Below are positions 51,112 to 59,071 of a stretch of DNA of 64,000 bases, piece by piece (positions within the stretch are counted from its first letter, which is position 1; each line of letters opens with the position of its first letter). The notes under the pieces were generated by a model that was not told where the DNA came from, did no database searches, and was given only the letters and a program-made list of their open reading frames with translations. Source of the DNA: a bacterium (GTDB lineage Bacteria; JAJVIF01); contig JAJVIF010000001.1 of NCBI GenBank assembly GCA_022072165.1, positions 1,425,353 through 1,489,352 of the forward strand, written 5' to 3'. Made by a program: the position numbers and the translations under genes.

Positions 51112-51941
51112 GGAGTGCCGTTCTGGAGTTCTTCGCTCAGAGCTTCGGGATTGTCAGCTGCCCAGACCACCGGTGAGGGACCTCCAGGCGGCGCCGGGAC
51201 CGGGGTCTTGGCCATCAGTTCCTCCAGATTCACCAGACGCTGGTAGTCCTGTCGGCGACCACTCCCCACCCCCGGCTGCCAGTCATCACCCCGCACCGAG
51301 GCCACCAGCTCCTCCAGGCCGAAGCCATCGTGGAGGTAGCTCCGGACGATGTGCGCCAGCATTTCCTGGAAGAACACCCGTCGGTAAGTGAAATCGACGA
51401 TGAGGTCGGCGTTCTGCATGGTCGGCCGGATGAAAGTTTCGTAGCTGGGACGGACGAAGCGCTGGTAGCGGTCGATGTTCCACTGTACGGAGCCCTCCCG
51501 CTCGTGCATGTCCCGCAGGAGCCGTCCGATGAGGCGCTGATCGGGATCGACGTGGAGGAAGACAGTCAGGTCGAACAGCGCCACCAGGGGCCAGGCCAGG
51601 AGGAACAGTCCATCCACCACCACCACCGGACGGGGCTCGATGTGGTGGGTCTCTTCGAGCTGGCGTTGCTGCCGGAAATCGTACAGTGGAGCCTCGATGG
51701 CCTGCCCGGACTTTAGCGCTTCGAGGTCCCTGGCGAAGCGGGCGAGTTCGATATGCCGGGGATGGTCGAAGTTGATGTCCCGGACATCGATGCTGCCATC
51801 GCCTGCTGGGGTCATGAAGTACTGATCCATGCTGAGGCGGGCGACCTGCGCCTTGCCCGCTTTTCGCTGGATGTACCGGGCCAGGTAGGTTTTGCCGGAT
51901 CCCGAGCCGCCTGCGATACCTATGAGGATGGGGTCTGCCAC
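51108..51941 (-). CDS. udk: Uridine kinase-like protein (PRK/udk family)
   Basis: This 277-residue P-loop kinase has GIAGGSGSGKT at the start, SMDQYF, VVVVDGLFLL (the Walker B-like region), and RLLRDMHEREGS and IRPTMQNADLI later, as in uridine kinases. A C-terminal extension of about 60 residues is Pro-rich and not typical of Udk. The GTG start has CATAAT on the minus strand 8 bases away. It overlaps waaA by 4 bases, so the two are coupled. Confidence 0.85.
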   Translation of the reverse strand: MADPILIGIAGGSGSGKTYLARYIQRKAGKAQVARLSMDQYFMTPAGDGSIDVRDINFDHPRHIELARFARDLEALKSGQAIEAPLYDFRQQRQLEETHHIEPRPVVVVDGLFLLAWPLVALFDLTVFLHVDPDQRLIGRLLRDMHEREGSVQWNIDRYQRFVRPSYETFIRPTMQNADLIVDFTYRRVFFQEMLAHIVRSYLHDGFGLEELVASVRGDDWQPGVGSGRRQDYQRLVNLEELMAKTPVPAPPGGPSPVVWAADNPEALSEELQNGTP

Positions 51942-51949
51942 GAGGGTTG

Positions 51950-51990
51950 ATTATGCCCTGTCAGACCGCTGGGCATGGTTTCCGTACAAT
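51950..51990. promoter_or_regulatory. Divergent leaderless -10 boxes (udk / msbA)
   Basis: CATAAT on the minus strand (51950-51955) is 8 bases from GTG 51941. TACAAT on the plus strand (51985-51990) is 9 bases from ATG 52000. Confidence 0.6.
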
Positions 51991-51999
51991 CGCCAGGAC

Positions 52000-53844
52000 A
52001 TGGCCCCCCCTCCTGCCGGTGCATCACCTGCTGCGTCACACCGCCTCCTGCGCCTGCTCCTGGGTCAGGGGGGCTGGCTCGCGCTGGGGCTCCTCGGCAT
52101 CCTGCTGAACAGTCTGGGGACCTTTTTCGTTTTTCTTTTCACGGAACCGTTTATCAACCGGCTACGGGGGATGGCGGTCGACCCCGGCACGTCCAGCTTC
52201 ACCGCCTGGCTGACGAACACGTTCCCCCGGGTGTTTGGGGCGATGGTGAACCCCTCGGGGAGCCTGGTCCAGGACATGGAGCAGATCATAGGCTCCCTGG
52301 CAGTCGGAATCGTGGTGATGTCCTGTGGGCAGGCGCTGCAGGCGTACGGGCTCAACGCCGGGGTCCAGCGGATTCTCCGGGACTTGCGGGACCAGCTCTT
52401 TCGCCAGACGACCCGGCTGTCGCTGGACTACTTCGAGCGGGAACAGACCGGCCAGATCCTGGCGCACCTGACGGTCGACATCGCCGCATTGCGGGACTAT
52501 CTGACCAACGCGCTGGTACATTTTTTGTCGCATCCGGTGCTGTTTGTCGGAGCGCTGGCACTGATGCTCACCAAATCGGTGGAGCTCACGGTCCTGAGTC
52601 TCATTGTCCTGCCGTTGCTGGCGGGGCTCTTCTGGGTAGTAGGACGCCGGGTGCGTCGCGCCGGTCAGCGCTCCTTGCAGAGTCTGGGAGAGCTCTCGAC
52701 CCACCTCACCGAAACCATTATCGGGATGCCAGTGGTGAAAGCGTTTTCCCGGGAGGCCGCCGGTCAGGCAGAGTTCGCCATGATGAACCGGGCGACCTTC
52801 AAGGCGGAGATGACGAAGGTCAAAGCCCGGGCATCAATGCTGGCGATCAGCACGACCATCGTGACCGGGGCTATCGCCTGGTTGCTGCTGGTGGGTCTCC
52901 GTATGGCGGAAGCCGGGACCCTCCCCGGTGGTGCCGGGGCGCTTGTCGCATTCATGCTCTTGCTGTACAAGTTTTCCGACAGCCTGCAGCGCTTCGGCGG
53001 GTACTGGACCGGCTTCCAGGAAATGCTGGCGGCAGCGGACCGCATCTTTCGGTATCTCGATCTGAAGCCCAGTGTCGCGGATCGTCCTGATGCCACCACC
53101 TTTTCGCTTGCGTCAGGCGAAGTCCGGTTCGAAGGGGTCACTTTTAGTTACAGCGGCGAGCCCCCCTGGTCCCTGCAGGAGGTCAGCTTCTCCATCCCGC
53201 CGGGCAAAACCGTCGCGCTGGTGGGGCCCTCAGGGAGTGGCAAGACCTCCATCGCGAAGCTCCTCCTCCGGTTCTATGACCCGGTATCGGGACGAGTCCT
53301 GATCGATAACCAGGACCTGCGCGAAGTGAAGCAGGGGTCGTTCCGGGAGCATCTGGCCTTCGTGCCGCAAGGGACACTTCTGTTTTCGGGCACCATCGCC
53401 AGCAACATTCGCTTTGGCAAGGAGTCCGCGACCGATGCCGAGGTGGAAGCGGCGGCGCGACAGGCCAATGCCCACGAATTCATCAGTCAGCTGGAGCAGG
53501 GGTACCTGACCCCAGTCGGCGAACGGGGGATCACCCTTTCTGGTGGTCAGGCCCAGCGGATCGCCATCGCCCGGGCCCTCCTGCGGGATCCGGCGATCCT
53601 GATCCTCGATGAAGCGACCAGTGCGCTGGACACCACATCCGAACAGGTCGTGCAGGAAGCCCTGACCCGGCTGATGACCGGCAGAACCACCCTGGTGATC
53701 GCGCACCGACTCTCTACCATTCAGGATGCCGACGAAATCCTGGTCCTCGACCGGGGACAGATCGTGCAGCGGGGAACGCACGCTGCCCTCCTCACTGAAG
53801 CCGGGATGTACCGCGAGTTGTATCGTCACGCTTCCATCACCTGA
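52000..53844 (+). CDS. msbA: ABC exporter, MsbA-like (lipid flippase type)
   Basis: This 614-residue fused exporter has six predicted spans and a C-terminal ATPase with GPSGSGKTS, LSGGQAQR, ILILDEATSALD and the H-loop VIAHRLST. The MsbA/LPS assignment comes from context (waaA, kdsB next door); the domain itself would also fit a multidrug exporter. The start at 52000 is 9 bases after TACAAT. The open frame from 51892 crosses the divergent promoter. kdsB begins 21 bases after the stop. Confidence 0.8.
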   Translation: MAPPPAGASPAASHRLLRLLLGQGGWLALGLLGILLNSLGTFFVFLFTEPFINRLRGMAVDPGTSSFTAWLTNTFPRVFGAMVNPSGSLVQDMEQIIGSLAVGIVVMSCGQALQAYGLNAGVQRILRDLRDQLFRQTTRLSLDYFEREQTGQILAHLTVDIAALRDYLTNALVHFLSHPVLFVGALALMLTKSVELTVLSLIVLPLLAGLFWVVGRRVRRAGQRSLQSLGELSTHLTETIIGMPVVKAFSREAAGQAEFAMMNRATFKAEMTKVKARASMLAISTTIVTGAIAWLLLVGLRMAEAGTLPGGAGALVAFMLLLYKFSDSLQRFGGYWTGFQEMLAAADRIFRYLDLKPSVADRPDATTFSLASGEVRFEGVTFSYSGEPPWSLQEVSFSIPPGKTVALVGPSGSGKTSIAKLLLRFYDPVSGRVLIDNQDLREVKQGSFREHLAFVPQGTLLFSGTIASNIRFGKESATDAEVEAAARQANAHEFISQLEQGYLTPVGERGITLSGGQAQRIAIARALLRDPAILILDEATSALDTTSEQVVQEALTRLMTGRTTLVIAHRLSTIQDADEILVLDRGQIVQRGTHAALLTEAGMYRELYRHASIT

Positions 53845-53865
53845 CCTTCACCAACGAGCCACACC

Positions 53866-54600
53866 ATGTCGCTGATCGGCTGCATCCCTGCAAGATTCGC
53901 CGCCACCCGCTTTCCGGGAAAGCCCCTGACCCTCCTGTGCGGAGCCCCCATGCTTGCCTGGGTTCTGCGCGGCTGCCAGGAGAGTCAACTGGTCTCCCGC
54001 TGGCTGGTGGCTACCGACGATGAACGCATTGCTTCAGCGGCCGAAGCCGCAGGCGTGGAAGCCGTCATGACCGACCCCGGACTCCCCTCCGGGACGGACA
54101 GGGTCTGCGCGGCCATACAGGGAACCGGGGCGACCCATGTCATCAACGTGCAGGGAGATGAGCCCCTCATCGATGGGAGCACGGTCGACCTGCTGGCCAC
54201 GACGTTGCTGGAGCGGGGGTGTCCTCTGGCGACCCTGGCGCGACCACCGGAATCCGATGAGGACCCCGCAGACCCCAATCGTGTGAAAGTGGTCCGGGCC
54301 TCTGATGGAGCAGCCCTGTACTTCAGCCGGAGCCTCATCCCCTACCCCCGGACTGCCGTGCCCGCCGCCGGCCCCTGGATCCATGTCGGGCTCTACGGCT
54401 ACGAGCGTCCCGCCCTCGAACAGCTGGTGAGCCTTCCACCGCATCCGCTGGAGCAATGCGAAGGCTTAGAGCAGCTGCGAGCGCTGGCGGCCGGGATGCG
54501 GATAGCGGTGGCCGAGGTCCGGCACAAGCTGTTGTCTGTGGATAGTCCCGATGATGTCCCGTCAGTGGAGGCGGCGCTGCAAGTGCGGTATCAGATCTGA
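53866..54600 (+). CDS. kdsB: CMP-Kdo synthetase
   Basis: KdsB activates Kdo as CMP-Kdo for transfer by WaaA. The 244-residue protein has the motifs IPARFAATRFPGKPL (CTP binding), WLVATDDERI, and NVQGDEPLI, with HVGLYGYERPAL and VDSPDDV near the end, all in normal order and length. The start at ATG 53866 is 21 bases after msbA, without a clear Shine-Dalgarno, so translation may depend on the upstream gene. The gene is followed by the convergent AI-2E-type gene. Confidence 0.94.
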   Translation: MSLIGCIPARFAATRFPGKPLTLLCGAPMLAWVLRGCQESQLVSRWLVATDDERIASAAEAAGVEAVMTDPGLPSGTDRVCAAIQGTGATHVINVQGDEPLIDGSTVDLLATTLLERGCPLATLARPPESDEDPADPNRVKVVRASDGAALYFSRSLIPYPRTAVPAAGPWIHVGLYGYERPALEQLVSLPPHPLEQCEGLEQLRALAAGMRIAVAEVRHKLLSVDSPDDVPSVEAALQVRYQI

Positions 54601-54629
54601 TCGGCGACGGTCAGGTCACGATGCTGCGA

Positions 54630-55862
54630 TCAGGCGGGGTCGGGCTGCTCTTCGAGGGGCAGGACATCACTCACGGCCCGATCGTCATCTGTCAGCAGCG
54701 CCTGGACGCGCCGGATAAAGGCGGGGTAGTACTGATCCATCAGCACCTTGAGTGTCGCGGCAATGGGGAGACTGAGCAGCGCGCCGGTGATGCCCCCCAG
54801 CACGCTCCCGGCCAGCAGGAAGAACATCACAGTGAGTGGATGGACATCCAGTTGCTTCCCCATGATGCGTGGGACGAGAAGCTGATTCTCGATCATCTGC
54901 ACACCGGTGAAGATGAGGACAATCTTGCCCAGCACCGCCAGGTTCCCGCCCGTTTCAATCCCGGCCACCATCAACGCCACGATCAGTGCAATCGTCGGAC
55001 CGACGACCGGGATGATCTCGGTCACGCCGGCAACGAGGGAAATCAGGAGCCAGGCGGAGACTTCAGGCACGAAGATCAGCAGCAGGATGGCATCGAGGAT
55101 AAAGATCGAAAAGCCGAGCTTGATCTGGCCACGCAGGTAGCTGTTGAGGGTCCGCTCCAGATTCTGCAGGAAGTCGAGGGCGTTGGGCTGGAACGCTGGC
55201 GGAACATAGCTCAACAGCGTCCGCTTGATCGTCGGGCCATCAACAATCATGTAGAAGACCAGAATCGGCAGCATCACGGCCACCGCGATGACCTGCCCGG
55301 CACCACCGAAGAGCTGTGACGCAAACGCCTGGAGATCAATGTTCTTGAGCCAGTTTTTCAGTTCATCGATGTAGTGCGTTTCGATCCAGATCAGTTGCTC
55401 TTCCAGCTCGTCGAGTTTGACCAGGTTCACTTTCGCCAGGGGCTCTGCCTTGAGGAGCACCAGGTCCTTGAGGGCGGTCAGCTGCTTGGCGATCGTACCG
55501 GTCTCGATGGCGGAGAGGAGGAGCCGGGTCTGCTCCTGAATGAGACCGCTGGTCAGGACGAGGGTCAGTGTCAGAAAGCCCCCCATCACGAGGTAAATGA
55601 TCAGGATGGAGGGGCCAGCCCCCAGGCGACGTCCCCGTCCGAGGGGCATCTGTCCCATCCACTGGACGAGCGGGAAGAGCAGGAACGCGATGACCATCGC
55701 CGCGAGGAACAGGGCGATCACTCCCCGCAGGAGACTCAACAGATAGAACGCCAGCACCACCGTCGCGATGGTGAGGATGTTGCGGATGTTGAGAATCGAC
55801 AGCGTTTCCGCACCACGCTCAGCGGGCGTCGATGGGAGGGGCGCTGGGGAAGCGTCGGTCAT
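54630..55862 (-). CDS. AI-2E family transporter
   Basis: This 410-residue protein has about eight spans and the AI-2E family signature: YLLSLLRGVIALFLAA near the start, PILVFYMIVDG, LRGQIKLGFSIFILDAILLLIFV, and EIIPVVGPTIA. The family includes Na+/H+ antiporters and suspected autoinducer exporters; which applies is unknown. GGAG lies 7 bases before ATG 55862. A long polar loop of about 80 residues between spans is normal in the family. Confidence 0.9.
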   Translation of the reverse strand: MTDASPAPLPSTPAERGAETLSILNIRNILTIATVVLAFYLLSLLRGVIALFLAAMVIAFLLFPLVQWMGQMPLGRGRRLGAGPSILIIYLVMGGFLTLTLVLTSGLIQEQTRLLLSAIETGTIAKQLTALKDLVLLKAEPLAKVNLVKLDELEEQLIWIETHYIDELKNWLKNIDLQAFASQLFGGAGQVIAVAVMLPILVFYMIVDGPTIKRTLLSYVPPAFQPNALDFLQNLERTLNSYLRGQIKLGFSIFILDAILLLIFVPEVSAWLLISLVAGVTEIIPVVGPTIALIVALMVAGIETGGNLAVLGKIVLIFTGVQMIENQLLVPRIMGKQLDVHPLTVMFFLLAGSVLGGITGALLSLPIAATLKVLMDQYYPAFIRRVQALLTDDDRAVSDVLPLEEQPDPA

Positions 55863-55925
55863 ACCTGCTCCAGAGCAGTCTCTGTGCCAGCCCGCGGGAA
55901 GCGCCGACTGACTGACGATAGCGAA

Positions 55926-57113
55926 TCATAACGCGTGACCAGCGGGCACTAACGGTGGCGCATGACGCCAGGCGACATCGAACCGTCCGCCCCCCACGAC
56001 ACGTCGCCCCTGCCACGCGACCGCCACCTGTCCCGGTGCGGGCAGCGGCCCGGGGGTGGCGTAGGTCACTCGTGCGCGTCGCCCCTCCAGGGGCTCGATG
56101 TGGGCCACGATCCTGGGACCCCGATAGCGGGGCTGCAGCTCGCAGTCATAGGGCGTCGCGGGGTCGCCACCATCGGTCCGGACCACTTCCCGGAGCCAGA
56201 CTTCCCGGGTGTCGCAGGCGGCGGCGGGTCCCACGATTAGCGCGTTACGGGCAACATCTTTCTCCAGGACAAAGAGCGGCTCCGGTGCCGCCAGTCCGAG
56301 CCCCTTGCGCTGCCCGACCGTGTAATGCACGAGTCCCCGATGCTCTCCGAGGAGGGTTCCTGACTGATCCAAAATCGGTCCAGAGTTCTGGGATCCTGGG
56401 CGCAACAGATCCACGACTGCGGCATAGTCCCCATCCGGCGCAAAGCAGAGGTCCTGCGACTCTGGCTTGTTCGCGACTGGCAGCCGGGCTGCCGCCGCCA
56501 GCGTCCGGACTTCGGCCTTCGTGAGACTTCCCAGCGGGAAACCGAGATGCGCCAGGAGGGGCGAATCGAGGAAATAGAGAAAGTAACTCTGGTCCTTGTC
56601 GGGATCGGTGGCCTGTTCCAGTGCCAGGGATCCTGTTTCGGTTGCGACGATACGGGCGTAGTGCCCGGTGGCGAGCCAGTGCGCTCCCAGGTCGCGGGCC
56701 TTGCGCAGGAGGACGTCGAACTTCACACCCCGATTGCATTCCACGCAGGGATTCGGGGTTTCCCCCGCGAGGTACATCCCGGCGAAGGGGTCCAGGACAT
56801 GCTGCCGGAAGTCCTTCTCCAGGTTGAGCACGTAGAACGGCATCTGCAGCGCTGCCGCGACACGCCGGGCATCCTCGCTCCCCGGCAACGAACAGCAGCC
56901 CCGTCCGGACCGGGGATCTGTCTCAATCGCACCACCATACAGATGTGCGGTGATACCGATGACGTCGTAACCCAGTTTCCGGAGGACCCAGGCCGTGGTG
57001 CCGGAATCGACCCCACCAGAGAGGCCGACCACGACTGGACCTGCGGCTGGCGAAGGTAATCGATTGGCATCGGTGATCCGCGCGAGGAGCGCGCTGATGG
57101 TGGCCTCAGTCAT
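55926..57113 (-). CDS. mnmA: tRNA-specific 2-thiouridylase
   Basis: MnmA thiolates U34 of tRNA. The 395-residue protein has the PP-loop GLSGGVDS, the Cys in NPCVECNRGVKF, ATGHYARI, KDQSYFLYFL, and the second Cys in SQDLCF, plus the C-terminal barrel with GQRKGLGLA. The start is set at ATG 57113 (an ATG at 57119 is also in frame), which overlaps the upstream IscU-like gene by 8 bases. The link to an iron-sulfur/persulfide scaffold fits the sulfur needs of this enzyme. Confidence 0.93.
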   Translation of the reverse strand: MTEATISALLARITDANRLPSPAAGPVVVGLSGGVDSGTTAWVLRKLGYDVIGITAHLYGGAIETDPRSGRGCCSLPGSEDARRVAAALQMPFYVLNLEKDFRQHVLDPFAGMYLAGETPNPCVECNRGVKFDVLLRKARDLGAHWLATGHYARIVATETGSLALEQATDPDKDQSYFLYFLDSPLLAHLGFPLGSLTKAEVRTLAAAARLPVANKPESQDLCFAPDGDYAAVVDLLRPGSQNSGPILDQSGTLLGEHRGLVHYTVGQRKGLGLAAPEPLFVLEKDVARNALIVGPAAACDTREVWLREVVRTDGGDPATPYDCELQPRYRGPRIVAHIEPLEGRRARVTYATPGPLPAPGQVAVAWQGRRVVGGGRFDVAWRHAPPLVPAGHAL

Positions 57114-57561
57114 CGTCATCACGCCTGATGCGAGACGCCGCCCATTCGACTGCTTCGGCAAGATCGACGACATCCGGCAGCGGCGCGGGGTTACGACGGC
57201 GCAGGAGATCGACGCCCCCAGCTGGGGTGCTCAGCACGGCGCTACGGGCGTTTCCATGACGGCTGGCCCAGTCGCCGAGCGCACGATAGACCGCCTCCTG
57301 CAACAGACTGAAGCACTTGCCCTCGACAGACGAACAGCCATCGGAACTACAGGACCGGGCGGTCACGGCCTGCAGGACTTCGGCATAGGGTCGCCCCTTG
57401 AGGTAGTCGAGGAAAACCGCCACGGTCCGGTCCATCGGCTCCTCGCTGATGAGATCGATGGTGACCTCGGCGATGACGTCATCGCTGACAAAGACACGCG
57501 CGCGACAGAGGTCGCCCTGCCTGGTGTCTCCCACGATGGCCTGTCCATAGGTCGCGTTCAT
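57106..57561 (-). CDS. IscU/NifU-N-like protein next to mnmA
   Basis: This 151-residue protein has an N-terminal domain resembling the IscU scaffold: MNATYGQAIVGDTRQGDLCRARV, an acidic SEEPMDRTVAVFLDYLKG segment, and a cysteine cluster RSCSSDGCSSVEGKCF, in CX4CX6C form. The pattern is not the usual C-(GD)...C...C arrangement, so cluster type is uncertain. The C-terminal 50 residues are basic. The start at ATG 57561 has CATAAT on the minus strand 9 bases away; an upstream ATG at 57696 is rejected. Confidence 0.6.
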   Translation of the reverse strand: MNATYGQAIVGDTRQGDLCRARVFVSDDVIAEVTIDLISEEPMDRTVAVFLDYLKGRPYAEVLQAVTARSCSSDGCSSVEGKCFSLLQEAVYRALGDWASRHGNARSAVLSTPAGGVDLLRRRNPAPLPDVVDLAEAVEWAASRIRRDDDD

Positions 57562-57570
57562 AACAGGGTC

Positions 57571-57576
57571 ATTATG
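57571..57576 (-). promoter_or_regulatory. Leaderless -10 box of the IscU-like gene
   Basis: The minus strand reads CATAAT, 9 bases before ATG 57561. Confidence 0.55.
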
Positions 57577-57747
57577 CGGTGTTGGCGACAAATTCGGGCT
57601 TGATGCTGATGGATCCTGCCGGGATGTCGGGCTCATAGTGGGCCGAAAGCGGGACTTATCCCCCGGATGGGGAGAGTTCTGCCCTGCCGGGTGCAAAGTG
57701 GGGCAGTACTGGGGGAGAAAGGGTGCATAACTATGGCACTTATGCTC
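57577..57747. other. Spacer with no recognised feature
   Basis: This stretch lies between the -10 of the IscU-like gene and the promoter of the putative RNA. I see no gene, RNA or repeat in it. Confidence 0.4.
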
Positions 57748-57779
57748 TTGAGATGACGCGAGGAGTCACTATACTCCTC
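57748..57779 (+). promoter_or_regulatory. Promoter of the putative structured RNA with inverted repeat
   Basis: TTGAGA (57748-57753), a 16-base spacer and TATACT (57770-57775) form a good two-box promoter. The perfect repeat GAGGAGT/ACTCCTC (57760-57766 with 57773-57779) spans the -10 box and may be an operator. Confidence 0.6.
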
Positions 57780-57781
57780 CT

Positions 57782-58240
57782 CACTGCTTGTTGACAGCAG
57801 CGACGGAGTGCACGGAACGAACCGACTCCCGAGCAGACTCCCAGGAATGGCCGCCAGGGATGGCAAGCTCGGAACCAGAGCGAGTTCGGGATGCGGGCGC
57901 ACCGGTCGAAATCATCGTCCTACACTTCCGCAAGGGGTGCGAGCGATGACAGGCGCGATCAGGATCTCACGACCCTGTCCGCGCCGGGAGGTCCCCGCAA
58001 GGGTGAACTCTGACGCACCGGCAATTTGCCCCGTTCAACTTTCCGCCGAAACACCGGCTCCGCGAGCGCACAGCCGGGTCCGCGATGGGGGGGGAGCCCC
58101 ATCACCGCCTGACGGGATGACTGTCAGGGTCCGGGGACCCGAATCTGCCGCAGTCGCTGCGATGATCTGACGGTCCGGACCGTGGGGATCATCAGTCAAC
58201 ACTCCCGCGAGGCACCCCAGCAATGGGGTGCCTCGTCTGC
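57782..58240 (+). ncRNA. Putative large structured non-coding RNA, unknown class
   Basis: About 460 bases lie between a promoter (57748-57775) and a strong terminator, with no convincing protein on either strand. The region is full of perfect helices. The two ends pair: TGTTGAC (57789-57795) with GTCAACA (58195-58201), then GCAGCGAC (57797-57804) with GTCGCTGC (58153-58160). Between the two 3' strands sits a GATGATC/GATCATC hairpin (58161-58193) with an ACGGT/ACCGT inner stem. Inside are hairpins at 57805-57829, 57829-57872, 57912-57948 (GCAA loop), 58052-58075, 58084-58102 and 58109-58126. Topology resembles tmRNA, but no tag, T-loop or CCA is present. Confidence 0.6.
58208..58240 (+). terminator. 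Terminator of the putative RNA
   Basis: A perfect 12-bp stem CGAGGCACCCCA/TGGGGTGCCTCG (58208-58219 with 58224-58235) has a GCAA tetraloop and is followed by TCTGCTTTCTGG. Confidence 0.8.
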
Positions 58241-58302
58241 TTTCTGGTTCCTTCACTGAGCCCCGTAGCTGGTGGCTCGAATGGCGCGATCGTTTGGACG
58301 TG

Positions 58303-58308
58303 TACGCT
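58303..58308 (+). promoter_or_regulatory. Leaderless -10 box of the CPBP protease gene
   Basis: TACGCT ends 10 bases before ATG 58319, at the far end of the range seen in this window. Confidence 0.45.
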
Positions 58309-58318
58309 ACCCGGTGCC

Positions 58319-59071
58319 ATGACGACGGCTCCTCCTCCCGCACCCGACCACGGTGATCCGCCCCCGCTCCTTTCCTGGCTGGCGCTGGTCATCGTGCTGG
58401 CTGCGACCGGGCTGGAAGTGACGACCATTTTGCAGGCGCAACTGGCGGGGTCAGAAGTGGCGATTGAGCGACTCTTCACTCCGGCGGCGCTGGGACTCGT
58501 GACGGTGCAGCTGCTCATCGCCGGGGGGCTCGCGATGATCTGTCAGCAGCTCACCGACGGAACCTGGCTCACCCTCGGGTCGTGGGAGGTCTTCCGCTCC
58601 CGGGACGCAGCACTGCGCGCGGTCGTGCTGGGAATTGCCCTCTTTGTGCTATTGAGCTTTTTACTGCCATCGCTGCTGATTTCGATTTGGCCATCGCTGC
58701 ATCAGGCACACCCCAATATTCTGGCCGGAGCGATCCCGGACCTGCAGACACTCCTCTGGGGCCTGCCGGTCGCGGTGATTGGGGGCGGGGTCCGGGAAGA
58801 ACTCTGGCGCGTGGTCTGGCTCCGGGCTTTCGAGCGTGTGGGGGGGCAGACCGGACTGCTGATCGGCTTCGCGAGCAGCGTGGTCCTCTTCGGAGCGGTC
58901 CATTGGTATCAGGGGCCGGTGGCGGTGGGCATCACCGCGGTCATGGGGCTCCTGCTCGGATGGCGCTGGATGGTTCGTCGGGATCTGTCAGAGCTGATCG
59001 TGATGCACGGACTCCACAATGCCTGCACGCTCGTGCTGGTCTGGCTCATGCCCCACGCAGGCGCTCCGTAA
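58319..59071 (+). CDS. CPBP-family intramembrane metalloprotease
   Basis: This 250-residue protein has about six spans and the CPBP/Abi motif set: GGGVREELWRVVWLR (EExxxR), FGAVHWYQG (FxxxH) and VMHGLHNACT (HxxxN). The family includes CAAX prenyl proteases and bacteriocin self-immunity proteins, so substrates range widely. The open frame from 58223 includes the terminator of the putative RNA upstream and is rejected in favour of ATG 58319. The stop overlaps the convergent acyltransferase gene by 26 bases. Confidence 0.88.
   Translation: MTTAPPPAPDHGDPPPLLSWLALVIVLAATGLEVTTILQAQLAGSEVAIERLFTPAALGLVTVQLLIAGGLAMICQQLTDGTWLTLGSWEVFRSRDAALRAVVLGIALFVLLSFLLPSLLISIWPSLHQAHPNILAGAIPDLQTLLWGLPVAVIGGGVREELWRVVWLRAFERVGGQTGLLIGFASSVVLFGAVHWYQGPVAVGITAVMGLLLGWRWMVRRDLSELIVMHGLHNACTLVLVWLMPHAGAP

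Noticed and set aside
57808..58170. 120-codon open frame inside the putative structured RNA
   Set aside because: It has no ribosome binding site, its composition looks like translated non-coding GC-rich sequence, and it crosses many perfect hairpins.
57782..58240. tmRNA as the identity of the structured RNA
   Set aside because: The helix order is similar, but there is no tag reading frame, no T-loop TTCGAAT and no CCA end.
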